Made by a program: the position numbers and the translations under genes
In this document: piece after piece, positions 8,220 to 15,463 of the stretch
How positions within the stretch are numbered: position 1 is the stretch's first letter
Layout of the letters: the number at the start of each line of letters is the position of its first letter
From: Aurantiacibacter zhengii
GTDB lineage: Bacteria > Pseudomonadota > Alphaproteobacteria > Sphingomonadales > Sphingomonadaceae
Direction of reading: 5' to 3'
Length of the DNA stretch: 64,000 nucleotides
Assembly: GCF_003584125.1 (NCBI RefSeq)
Contig: NZ_QXFL01000001.1
Span: forward strand, 124,001 to 188,000
Notes under the pieces: model-generated
The model's database searches: none
Seen by the model: only the letters and a program-made list of their open reading frames with translations
What the model was told of the DNA's origin: nothing

Positions 8220-9103
8220 TTGCCGATACGCTCCACCGTCAGGCCGCGCTCTGCCAGCAGGCTCTGCACGCTGCCTTCGCCGGCAAGGTGCCCGGCACCC
8301 ACGGCGACGAAGACCGTGCCCGGTGTATCGAGGCGGGTTTCGAGCCAGTCGACCCAGTTGCGATTGCGGTTCACCAGCAGGCGCTCGCGCAGTTCGGGAT
8401 CGTCCATCTCGGCGTTCATGATCTCGCCCAGCGCGTCGGCATCGCCTTCCAGCCATTCGGCCTTCATCAGGTCAAGCGAAGACACCACGCGATCAAGGTT
8501 CTCTACCGTGGCATCGAGCAATTCGAGCTGGGCGTCCATCGGCAGGGTGTCGAACAGGGCGACCTGCTCTTCCATCGTTTCCAGCGCGCCGCGCTGCTTG
8601 TTCTCGCCGCGCTGGCGCAGCACCATTTCGACACCGGAGTTCGGCTGCCAGCCTGCTTGCAGCAAAGGCAGCATCGAAAGGTTGAGCGTCGCGGCCCAGG
8701 GCTCGACCGGGTCGAGCGCGCCGGCGGGCAGGCCAAGGCCTTCCATCGCAGCCTCGTATTCGGCGCGGTTTTCGTCGGTCATCAGGCTGCGCAGCGTCTG
8801 GCCTTCGGGAAGCATGGCGAGGCCGGCCATGGCCTGTGCGGCGCCTTCCATATCGTCCATCGCGATTTCGAAAACGAGTTCTTCTGAGGAATCGAAGGCG
8901 CTGGCGATACGCTCGTCATACCAGGTCTCGCCTTCGGGCAGCACGTGGATGGTGCCGAACAGGTAAATCGTCGTGTCCTCGTCGGACAGGCTCCACAGGG
9001 CAGGGCCGCTGGTTTCGGCGTGATCGTCTGCCATTGCGGGCGATGCGAATGCGCCAAGCGAGAGGGCAATGGCAGAGGCGGTGAGAGTCAGTTTGCGAAA
9101 CAT
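8216..9103 (-). CDS. TraB/GumN family secreted protein (copy 2)
   Basis: 295 residues from ATG at 9103, preceded by a good Shine-Dalgarno (aaggagc). The signal peptide ends at about residue 25 (ASPAMA). Family motifs: YLFGTIHVLPEG with His at residue 53 and VGAGHLAGEG at about residues 267-276. The core FEIAMDD contains the conserved acidic residues expected of a TIKI-type metal site. It sits between a small membrane-protein gene (46-base gap) and TraB copy 1 (overlapping). Mature region presumably periplasmic; substrate unknown. Confidence 0.9.
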   Translation of the reverse strand: MFRKLTLTASAIALSLGAFASPAMADDHAETSGPALWSLSDEDTTIYLFGTIHVLPEGETWYDERIASAFDSSEELVFEIAMDDMEGAAQAMAGLAMLPEGQTLRSLMTDENRAEYEAAMEGLGLPAGALDPVEPWAATLNLSMLPLLQAGWQPNSGVEMVLRQRGENKQRGALETMEEQVALFDTLPMDAQLELLDATVENLDRVVSSLDLMKAEWLEGDADALGEIMNAEMDDPELRERLLVNRNRNWVDWLETRLDTPGTVFVAVGAGHLAGEGSVQSLLAERGLTVERIGN

Positions 9104-9149
9104 AATTCGGCTCCTTGGGGGTTGGTCATTGATTGGAAGGAAGGAAAGG

Positions 9150-9575
9150 TCAGCGCAAGCCCAGCTTGCGGGCGATGTAGACGACTGCGCCGATACCCAG
9201 AGTGGCAAGATAGATCGCCACGTGATTGATTTCCGGCGCGAGGCCGAGGTCGTGGAACAGCCACCAGCTGGGGAAGGCAACGATGTAGAAATACAGGCCG
9301 AACAGGCAGCACCAGAGGTTGTCGAGCATGTCCAGTTCGTCGACCCGGCGGAAATATTCCCAGCTAAACCAGGCGAAACTCATGACGGCTACGACCCAGG
9401 TTGCGAACAGAGCCCATGCGGGCAGGGTTCCGTCCGCGTAAAGACCACCTGCATATCCGGCGACCAGGCCCACGCCAGCGGCAATCCCTGTGCCAATCGC
9501 GCAGAAACGCCAGAGACTGTTGCGGCGGGATTTGAGCCGGGCCTCGCCCGAGAAGGTATCAGTCTTGTCCGTCAT
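9150..9575 (-). CDS. Small four-helix membrane protein C, unknown function
   Basis: 141 residues from ATG at 9575, preceded by tcgaggagatcttcg, a convincing ribosome binding site. After a basic cytosolic N-terminus (RLKSRRNSLWRF) there are about four hydrophobic segments. Two short motifs recur in its neighbours: YADGTLPAW after helix 1 (YADGSYPAW in protein B) and RRVDELDML after helix 2 (RDEYAEQL in protein B, KSDEYTLGL in protein A). These suggest it is a divergent paralogue of both. It overlaps the XRE regulator gene by 17 bases. The layout recalls DUF2178-type membrane proteins beside XRE regulators, but I cannot place it in a named family. Confidence 0.75.
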   Translation of the reverse strand: MTDKTDTFSGEARLKSRRNSLWRFCAIGTGIAAGVGLVAGYAGGLYADGTLPAWALFATWVVAVMSFAWFSWEYFRRVDELDMLDNLWCCLFGLYFYIVAFPSWWLFHDLGLAPEINHVAIYLATLGIGAVVYIARKLGLR

Positions 9576-9756
9576 CGAAGATCTCCTCGATAGGCATGTC
9601 AAACAGGCGCGCGATGCGAAATGCGAGCGGCAGCGAGGGGTCGTGCTTGCCGGTCTCGATGGCGTTCACGGCCTGGCGCGATACCTCGAGCCTCCCTGCC
9701 AGTTCCGCCTGGCTCCAGTCGCGTTCGGCGCGCAAGACCTTGAGGCGGTTGTTCAT
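9559..9756 (-). CDS. Short XRE-family helix-turn-helix regulator
   Basis: 65 residues, essentially one HTH domain: MNNRLKVLRAERDWSQAELA, followed by the recognition helix region VSRQAVNAIETGKHDPSL and a C-terminal RIARLFDMPIEEIFDD. This is the single-domain Cro/CI-type regulator commonly encoded next to small membrane proteins. The ATG overlaps the stop of membrane protein B (ATGA), and its 3' end overlaps membrane protein C by 17 bases, so all are co-translated. It probably represses its own operon; no operator for it was identified with certainty. Confidence 0.93.
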   Translation of the reverse strand: MNNRLKVLRAERDWSQAELAGRLEVSRQAVNAIETGKHDPSLPLAFRIARLFDMPIEEIFDDGQD

Positions 9757-10229
9757 CGACTGTCCTTCCAGCGCAGGAACTGGAAAATGAAGACGAACAG
9801 GAGGCAGAAGTACTCGTATGCCTCCCACATCGCTTTCCACACGGTAATTTCTTCCATGAAAAGGTTGAAGGGGTAGGGCGCTTCCGGTGCCGAGGTTATC
9901 GCGTAAACCACGACCGCTGCGGCAAAGATCACAAACGGTACGGCCACCGCAACGTAGATCATCACGTCCGTAGTGCGATGGAACAACTGCTCGGCATATT
10001 CGTCGCGCATGAAACGCGCCACAACCAGGACCGGAGCGACGAAGGACGCCAGGAATATCCCGATATAGCCGAGGGCAAGGTACCAAGCGGGATAGCTCCC
10101 GTCGGCATAGACAAGGGGGGCAACGCTCAGCGCGGCATCGGCTATGAGGACGACACCTGCCAGCAGGCAAAGGTTCATCAGCCGGTAGTACCAGCGATAC
10201 AATCCGCGATCGGTCTTGGTCGCTTGCAT
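9753..10229 (-). CDS. Small four-helix membrane protein B, unknown function
   Basis: 158 residues from ATG at 10229 (a GTG one codon earlier is possible). Four hydrophobic segments: about residues 18-37, 49-69, 88-111 and 135-152. Motifs YADGSYPAW (loop 1) and RDEYAEQLFHR (after helix 2) are shared in spirit with proteins A and C. The start overlaps the stop of protein A by one base, and its stop overlaps the XRE start, so the gene is in a tightly coupled operon. Function unknown; DUF2178- or DUF2975-like by architecture only. Confidence 0.78.
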   Translation of the reverse strand: MQATKTDRGLYRWYYRLMNLCLLAGVVLIADAALSVAPLVYADGSYPAWYLALGYIGIFLASFVAPVLVVARFMRDEYAEQLFHRTTDVMIYVAVAVPFVIFAAAVVVYAITSAPEAPYPFNLFMEEITVWKAMWEAYEYFCLLFVFIFQFLRWKDSR

Positions 10230-10627
10230 CACAGGGCTCCTGTCAGGCGTTTTGTGTTGAATACCAGGTAGAAGGCCAGGATGGCAGCGATGCTGCCCCC
10301 CTCCGCCGGAAAGTTCATTCCGGCCTCGTTGCCTGTCAGTCCGTCATAGAACCCCTCGAAGAAAGGCGCGATCAGCATCCATGCCACGATCACTGCAAAC
10401 GCGGCGTTCGCGCCAGCGCCCCACAGCCCCAGCGTATATTCGTCGCTCTTGCGGGTCGCAAACATCACCGACAGGCTGACGATCAGTGCCAGCACGAACG
10501 GGGCGGCCGTGTAGGGCGGCGCGTCCATTATCCGTGCCGGAACGACAGCCATTATCGCCAACAGGCCGATAATGCCCATTAACAGGTTGAGCGGCGCACG
10601 GTTTTTGCGTGGCTTTGCTGACGTCAT
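10229..10627 (-). CDS. Small four-helix membrane protein A, unknown function
   Basis: 132 residues from ATG at 10627, with aggacc upstream as a possible ribosome binding site. The protein opens with a basic stretch (SAKPRKNRAP) and has about four hydrophobic segments. The motif RKSDEYTLGL after helix 2 aligns with RDEYAEQL of protein B and RRVDELDML of protein C. It is the first gene of the A-B-XRE-C group. A strong hairpin separates it from the urcA-like gene upstream. Confidence 0.75.
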   Translation of the reverse strand: MTSAKPRKNRAPLNLLMGIIGLLAIMAVVPARIMDAPPYTAAPFVLALIVSLSVMFATRKSDEYTLGLWGAGANAAFAVIVAWMLIAPFFEGFYDGLTGNEAGMNFPAEGGSIAAILAFYLVFNTKRLTGAL

Positions 10628-10660
10628 GTTTGAGCAGGTCCTGTGCAGAGAGGAATATAT

Positions 10661-10688
10661 CGGGGTCGGCGGGCTGGTGCCGACCCCG
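10661..10688 (-). terminator. Hairpin between urcA-like gene and the membrane-protein operon
   Basis: A perfect 10-bp stem (arms 10661-10670 and 10679-10688, 8-base loop) lies in the 74-base gap. On the minus strand it is followed by atatattcc, a weak U-containing stretch. It probably ends the urcA transcript, or attenuates read-through into the A-B-XRE-C genes. Confidence 0.55.
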
Positions 10689-10701
10689 AACCCGGTTGGC
10701 T

Positions 10702-11037
10702 TCACGCGCCGGGATTGGCTTCGATAGCGGCAAGGGAGGGGCCGCGCGCTTCGGCGATGGCGAGTTCGACCTGCGGGGCCAGCAGATCGGTCATGCTTTC
10801 CTGGCAGGCGCGCTGGGTCTTGCGCGAATGGGAGTCCATCCCGTTGACGCGGCAGGCGCGGCGGATGGCGTATTCGACACGGTCGTCCAGACGATCCCGG
10901 TCTTCCGCACGGGTAAGGTCGAGTCCGTCGAGACGGATTTCGACGGTAACATCGTTCTGCTCCGGCTGCGCAGCCGCAGGAACGGCGAGGGTGATAGCGG
11001 AAAGGGCGAACAGGGTGGTGGTGGCGATCTTGAACAT
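10702..11037 (-). CDS. UrcA family secreted protein
   Basis: 111 residues. Signal peptide of about 23 residues ending VPAAAQ. The mature part follows the UrcA pattern: VEIRLDGLDLTRAEDRDRLD, then ARRAC-like (YAIRRACRVNG) and a second Cys (QRACQESM), which probably form a disulfide. UrcA proteins are small exported proteins frequent in Sphingomonadales and Caulobacterales; function unknown. ATG start with a readable promoter about 70-100 bases upstream and two identical-pattern operator-like sites over it. Confidence 0.85.
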   Translation of the reverse strand: MFKIATTTLFALSAITLAVPAAAQPEQNDVTVEIRLDGLDLTRAEDRDRLDDRVEYAIRRACRVNGMDSHSRKTQRACQESMTDLLAPQVELAIAEARGPSLAAIEANPGA

Positions 11038-11091
11038 CTCAGGTCTCCAGCTTGGATATTGGGTCCAGTGGTTAGGTCAACCTTCCGTTAT

Positions 11092-11107
11092 GTCAGGTTG
11101 TCCTGAC
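11092..11107. promoter_or_regulatory. Operator-like palindrome 1 (GTCA-N8-TGAC) at the urcA promoter
   Basis: The bases gtcaggttgtcctgac form a perfect 6-bp inverted repeat around ttgt. The site adjoins the proposed -10 box (11108-11113) and covers the expected transcription start of the urcA-like gene, where a bound repressor would block initiation. Confidence 0.5.
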
Positions 11108-11136
11108 TTTATGTCGCGATTCGCTGACTATGTCAA
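11108..11136 (-). promoter_or_regulatory. Sigma-70-type promoter for the urcA-like gene
   Basis: On the minus strand TTGACA (11136-11131) is followed by a 17-base spacer and CATAAA (11113-11108). The -35 is a full consensus match and the -10 matches at four of six positions. The predicted start leaves a leader of about 65 bases before the ATG at 11037. Confidence 0.6.
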
Positions 11137-11147
11137 CAAGACCTGAC
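11132..11147. promoter_or_regulatory. Operator-like site 2 (GTCA-N8-TGAC) overlapping the -35 box
   Basis: The bases gtcaacaagacctgac share the GTCA-N8-TGAC frame of site 1 and begin exactly 40 bases from it, close to four helical turns. The site overlaps the TTGACA box. Two such half-site pairs bracketing a promoter look like a regulator binding region; the regulator is unknown. Confidence 0.45.
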
Positions 11148-11215
11148 AAAAAGACACGCAGGCATGACCATAGGTTCAGCAAACTGCTGATATGCAAGCA
11201 TAACCATCCCAGAGA

Positions 11216-12181
11216 TCAGTTGATGCGACGGGCCCGCAAACCACGGCCCTCGAGGTATGCGAGGACCGACTCGGGTCCCTCGAAGTGTCCTGCGCCCACC
11301 GCCAGCAGTACCGTACCAGGTTGCTCCAGCCGGTTTTCCAGCCAAGCGGCCCACTGGGCGTTGCGCCGGTCGAGCAAAACCTCGTTGAAGGCATCGCCGA
11401 TCTTGCCACCGCCAAAGCCCAAGTCGAATTCCTCGGCAACCTCGCCGCGCGCCCAGGCGTGCTCCATCGCCCAGTAGTCGTTGCCGACCAGAGCCTGCGT
11501 TTCGGCGCTGTAGAGCCCGTCCAGCGTCTTGCCGCCCCATTGCCGAAGCTGCACGTCCAGCTCGCTCACCACGGCCTCGTCATCGGTGCGGAAAAGCGAG
11601 TACATCACGCGTCCGAAATCCTCGATCGACTCGATCGGCTTGCCACGCTCGGTAAACTCCCGCTGAAGCACGGTTTCCACTCCATGATCGTAGCTTGACG
11701 GATCACCCGCCAGCCCGGCCTGCCCGAAACCCAAAAGCGCCACCATGACCGGAACGTTGTCGACATACTCGAACGGAAGCCCGCTCATCGCGACGAGCTG
11801 GCGCCAGCGGGGGCGCGACTGGGGGGATAGCTGGGCGGAGGTGGGTTGCCGGTTCGCCAGCACCCGCACGATCTTGGGGCTGATCGATTCCACCGCCCCT
11901 TCGCTGTCGGCATCGCTGGTCTCCACCACCAGCACGTCCGCCTCCTCGATGATGGTGTCGAGCTGCGGATTGCGCCAGCGAAACCCCTCGGGCAGCAGGT
12001 GGATCGTGCCCAGCATGTAGATTGTCGTATCCTCGTCCGACAGTTCCCACATGGCGGGCGCGGGATCGTAATCCTGGGTGAAGGCATAGCGGCCATCCTC
12101 CTGCGCCAGCAGCGGTAGGGGGAGGGTGGCGGCCAGCGTGGCAGCCACAGCGCCCAAGGCCTTGAGAACACGGCTCGTCAT
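11216..12181 (-). CDS. TraB/GumN family secreted protein (copy 3)
   Basis: 321 residues from ATG at 12181. Signal peptide of about 27 residues ending PLLAQ. Family motifs: [13 protein letters not shown] (His at about residue 61) and [15 protein letters not shown] near the C-terminus. The phrase [20 protein letters not shown] is nearly the same as [20 protein letters not shown] in copy 2, so these two are close paralogues, with copy 1 more divergent. It is divergent from glyQ and lies upstream of the urcA-like gene on the same strand. An alternative Met seven codons upstream would give a poorer signal peptide. Confidence 0.9.
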   Translation of the reverse strand: MTSRVLKALGAVAATLAATLPLPLLAQEDGRYAFTQDYDPAPAMWELSDEDTTIYMLGTIHLLPEGFRWRNPQLDTIIEEADVLVVETSDADSEGAVESISPKIVRVLANRQPTSAQLSPQSRPRWRQLVAMSGLPFEYVDNVPVMVALLGFGQAGLAGDPSSYDHGVETVLQREFTERGKPIESIEDFGRVMYSLFRTDDEAVVSELDVQLRQWGGKTLDGLYSAETQALVGNDYWAMEHAWARGEVAEEFDLGFGGGKIGDAFNEVLLDRRNAQWAAWLENRLEQPGTVLLAVGAGHFEGPESVLAYLEGRGLRARRIN

Positions 12182-12276
12182 GGCGGCAACACACACCTGC
12201 ATCACCCCTCGTGTCAAGCACGCTTCGCGCCTGCGGCATTGACGGCTTGCAGGGCTTGAGCCATTGCGCCGCACCT

Positions 12277-13188
12277 ATGGACAACAATCCGGCAAGAGAC
12301 CCCAAGGCCAGCTTCCAGGACATGATCCTGGCCCTGCACGATTTCTGGAGCGCGCAGGGCTGCCTGATCCTGCAACCCTACGACATGCGCATGGGCGCAG
12401 GCACCTTCCACACCGCCACCACGCTGCGCGCGCTGGGGCCGGAGCCGTGGAACGCCGCCTTCGTGCAGCCGTGCCGCCGCCCGACCGATGGTCGCTATGG
12501 CGAGAACCCGAACCGGTTGCAGCACTACTACCAGTACCAGGTCATCCTGAAGCCGAGCCCGGCAAACATTCAGGACCTGTACCTCGAAAGCCTGCGCGTC
12601 ATCGGCATCGACCCGCTGAAGCATGATATCCGCTTCGTGGAGGACGACTGGGAAAGCCCGACGCTGGGTGCATGGGGCCTTGGCTGGGAAGTGTGGTGCG
12701 ACGGGATGGAAGTCACCCAGTTCACCTATTTCCAGCAGATGGGCGGTTTCGACTGCAAGCCGGTTGCGGGTGAATTGACCTACGGCCTCGAGCGCCTCGC
12801 CATGTACATCCAAGGCGTGGACAACGTGTACGATCTCGACTTCAACGGTCGCGGAGTTTCGTATGGCGAAGTCTTCCTCGAGAACGAGAAGCAGATGTCG
12901 AAGTGGAACTTCGAGGTTGCCGAGACCGATCCCCTGTTCGACCTGTTCAACAAGGCGGAGGCGGAGTGCAGGAACGCGCTCGACGCCGACGTTCCCATCG
13001 CCGCCTACGAACAGGCGGTGGAGGCCAGCCACCTGTTCAACCTGCTGCAAGCGCGCGGCGTGATCAGCGTGCAGGAACGCGCCAGCTACATGGCCCGCGT
13101 GCGCGACCTGGCGCGCGGTTCCTGTGAGAAATACGCGGAGAAAATGGCGCCTGCCTGGAAAGAGAAATATCCGGAGTGGTCGCTATGA
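12277..13188 (+). CDS. glyQ: Glycyl-tRNA synthetase alpha subunit
   Basis: 303 residues, the standard length of the catalytic alpha chain of the alpha2/beta2 glycyl-tRNA synthetase. Recognisable class II core: [60 protein letters not shown] and [20 protein letters not shown]. The ATG at 12277 gives the usual short N-terminus; the frame stays open upstream without similarity. Its stop overlaps the glyS start (ATGA). Confidence 0.98.
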   Translation: MDNNPARDPKASFQDMILALHDFWSAQGCLILQPYDMRMGAGTFHTATTLRALGPEPWNAAFVQPCRRPTDGRYGENPNRLQHYYQYQVILKPSPANIQDLYLESLRVIGIDPLKHDIRFVEDDWESPTLGAWGLGWEVWCDGMEVTQFTYFQQMGGFDCKPVAGELTYGLERLAMYIQGVDNVYDLDFNGRGVSYGEVFLENEKQMSKWNFEVAETDPLFDLFNKAEAECRNALDADVPIAAYEQAVEASHLFNLLQARGVISVQERASYMARVRDLARGSCEKYAEKMAPAWKEKYPEWSL

Positions 13189-15344
13189 GTGATTTCCTCC
13201 TCGAACTGCGCTCCGAGGAAATTCCTGCCCGGATGCAGGCTGGCGCGCGCGCGGAACTGGAAAAGCTGTTCCGCCGCGAGATGGAGGCCGCTGGCGTCGA
13301 CTTCGGCGATATCACCATCTGGTCCACCCCGCGCCGCCTTGCCCTGATCACACGCGGCCTTCCCGATGCGACGCAGCCGGTCAGCAGCGAAGAGAAGGGC
13401 CCGCCCGTTGGCGCGCCCGATCAGGCTGTCGACGGGTTCTGCCGCAAGCAGGGCGTTTCACGCGACGACCTCGAAGTGCGCGATGTGAAGGGCCGCGAAA
13501 CCTATTTCGCAGTGAAGAACATTCCCGGACGCGCCACGAAGGACCTGCTGGCCGAGGCGATCCCCGCAATCATCCGCGATTTCTCCTGGCCCAAGTCCAT
13601 GCGCTGGGGCGAGGCATCGCTTTCGACCGAATCCTTGCGCTGGGTGCGCCCGCTGTCGGGCATCGTTGCGCTGCTGGGCGAGGAACTGGTCGAATGCGAA
13701 GTGCACGGCGTCACCTCAGGGTGGGTCACGCTGGGCCACCGCTTCCACCACTCTGGTGACATCACCATCGGCAGCGCCGACGACTACGCCGAGAAACTGC
13801 GCGCCTGCCACGTGATCGTGGACCACGAAGAGCGGCAGGACATCGTGCGTTCTGCCGCGGCCAAGGTTGCCGCCGATGCTGGCCTCAAGCTTGTCGAGGA
13901 CGAGGGGCTGGTGATCGAGAACGCTGGCCTGACCGAATGGCCGGTGCCGCTGCTGGGCCGCTTCGACGAAGACTTCCTCGACGTGCCGCCCGAGGTCATC
14001 CAGCTCACCGCGCGGGTGAACCAAAAATATTTCGTATGCGAGGATAGCGCGGGCAAGCTGGCCAACGCCTTCGTCTGCACCGCCAATATCGAAGCGGCAG
14101 ACGGCGGCGCGGCCATCGTCGACGGCAACCGCAAAGTGCTGGCTGCAAGGCTGAGCGACGCCCGCTTCTTCTGGGAGCTGGACCAGAAAACCCCGCTTCG
14201 CGAACATGCGAAGAAGCTGGAACGGATTACCTTCCACGAGAAGCTGGGCACCGTCGCCGACAAGGTGGACCGGGTGGCGAAGCTGGCCGCATGGCTCACT
14301 TCAGACGCTCGCGCTCCGAACGGCGATCACAATATGGCGCGGCAGGCGGCTGAACTGTCTAAATCCGATCTCGTCACGGAAATGGTCGGCGAATTCCCGG
14401 AATTGCAGGGCCTGATGGGCGGCTATTATGCCGAGAAGGAAGGGCTGCCGCAGGAAGTGGCCGATGCCATCCGAGACCATTACAAGCCTGTGGGGCAGGA
14501 CGACGAAGTGCCGACGGCACCCCTGACCGTCGCCGTCAGCCTTGCCGACAAGCTGGATAACCTTTTCAGTTTCTTCAACATCGATATCCTGCCCACCGGA
14601 TCGAAAGATCCCTTTGCCCTGCGCCGTGCGGCATTGGGCTATCTTCGACTGGTGCAGGCGAACGGATTGGAACTATCGCTGGAACAAGCGGCACAGGCGT
14701 GGGGCGGTTTGGGGCAGGCCAAACTCGGCACGCGGGTTGCCGAATTCCTGTCTGACCGTCTTGCCGTGCAGATGCGCGAGGAAGGTGTCCGCCACGACTA
14801 CATCGCCGCATCAAGAGAGTGGCAGGGGCATACCGATGCGAGGACCGACAGGATCGAAGCGCGCGCTCGAGCTCTTGCCGAATTTTTGAGTACGGACAAC
14901 GGCACCAACCTGCTCGCCGGATACAAGCGCGCCGCCAACATCCTCAAAAAGGAAGACTGGCGCGGCATCGAGGGCGAGATTGCCCGCACCGGTGAGGAAG
15001 ACCCGCTGGCCTTGGTCGACGATCCCGACATGAAGGCCGTGATCGACGCCAAGATGAGCGAGCGTCACGCGCGCGAACTGTCCTACACGCCCGAACCTGC
15101 CGAGAAGGCCCTGATCGAGGCGCTGGATGCGGCGGAACCGCGGGCGAGCCAAGCCATTGAAAAGGAAGATTTCGCAACAGCGATGTCTGCGCTTGCCAGC
15201 CTTCGCGCACCGATCGACGCCTTTTTTGAAGAGGTTACGGTGAATGACCCCGACGAGGACAAGCGTGCATCGCGTCTCGACTTGCTTGCACGTTTCCGTG
15301 CTGCAGTGCACAACGTCGCCGATTTCTCGAAGATCGAGGGGTAG
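13185..15344 (+). CDS. glyS: Glycyl-tRNA synthetase beta subunit
   Basis: 719 residues. The beta chain helps bind tRNA-Gly and is required for activity. Start motif [18 protein letters not shown] is typical; internal hallmarks include [11 protein letters not shown], an HD-like segment ([15 protein letters not shown]) and a C-terminal anticodon-binding domain rich in Arg and Ala. The ATG at 13185 overlaps the glyQ stop by four bases; a GTG three codons earlier is less likely because homologues begin at MSDFLLE. Confidence 0.98.
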   Translation: MSDFLLELRSEEIPARMQAGARAELEKLFRREMEAAGVDFGDITIWSTPRRLALITRGLPDATQPVSSEEKGPPVGAPDQAVDGFCRKQGVSRDDLEVRDVKGRETYFAVKNIPGRATKDLLAEAIPAIIRDFSWPKSMRWGEASLSTESLRWVRPLSGIVALLGEELVECEVHGVTSGWVTLGHRFHHSGDITIGSADDYAEKLRACHVIVDHEERQDIVRSAAAKVAADAGLKLVEDEGLVIENAGLTEWPVPLLGRFDEDFLDVPPEVIQLTARVNQKYFVCEDSAGKLANAFVCTANIEAADGGAAIVDGNRKVLAARLSDARFFWELDQKTPLREHAKKLERITFHEKLGTVADKVDRVAKLAAWLTSDARAPNGDHNMARQAAELSKSDLVTEMVGEFPELQGLMGGYYAEKEGLPQEVADAIRDHYKPVGQDDEVPTAPLTVAVSLADKLDNLFSFFNIDILPTGSKDPFALRRAALGYLRLVQANGLELSLEQAAQAWGGLGQAKLGTRVAEFLSDRLAVQMREEGVRHDYIAASREWQGHTDARTDRIEARARALAEFLSTDNGTNLLAGYKRAANILKKEDWRGIEGEIARTGEEDPLALVDDPDMKAVIDAKMSERHARELSYTPEPAEKALIEALDAAEPRASQAIEKEDFATAMSALASLRAPIDAFFEEVTVNDPDEDKRASRLDLLARFRAAVHNVADFSKIEG

Positions 15345-15463
15345 GGCAAAGGTCACATGTCCTGCGCCGGATTTGAGGGAATAACGCGTAATAACAGATG
15401 TTTGGGGCGAAAGCGGGCTTTTGCAAATGCACCGTTTCACCGTTCCAGGTCAAAGGTGAGGTA

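Noticed and set aside
12214-13050. 278-codon minus-strand frame
   Set aside because: Antisense to glyQ; no plausible protein family.
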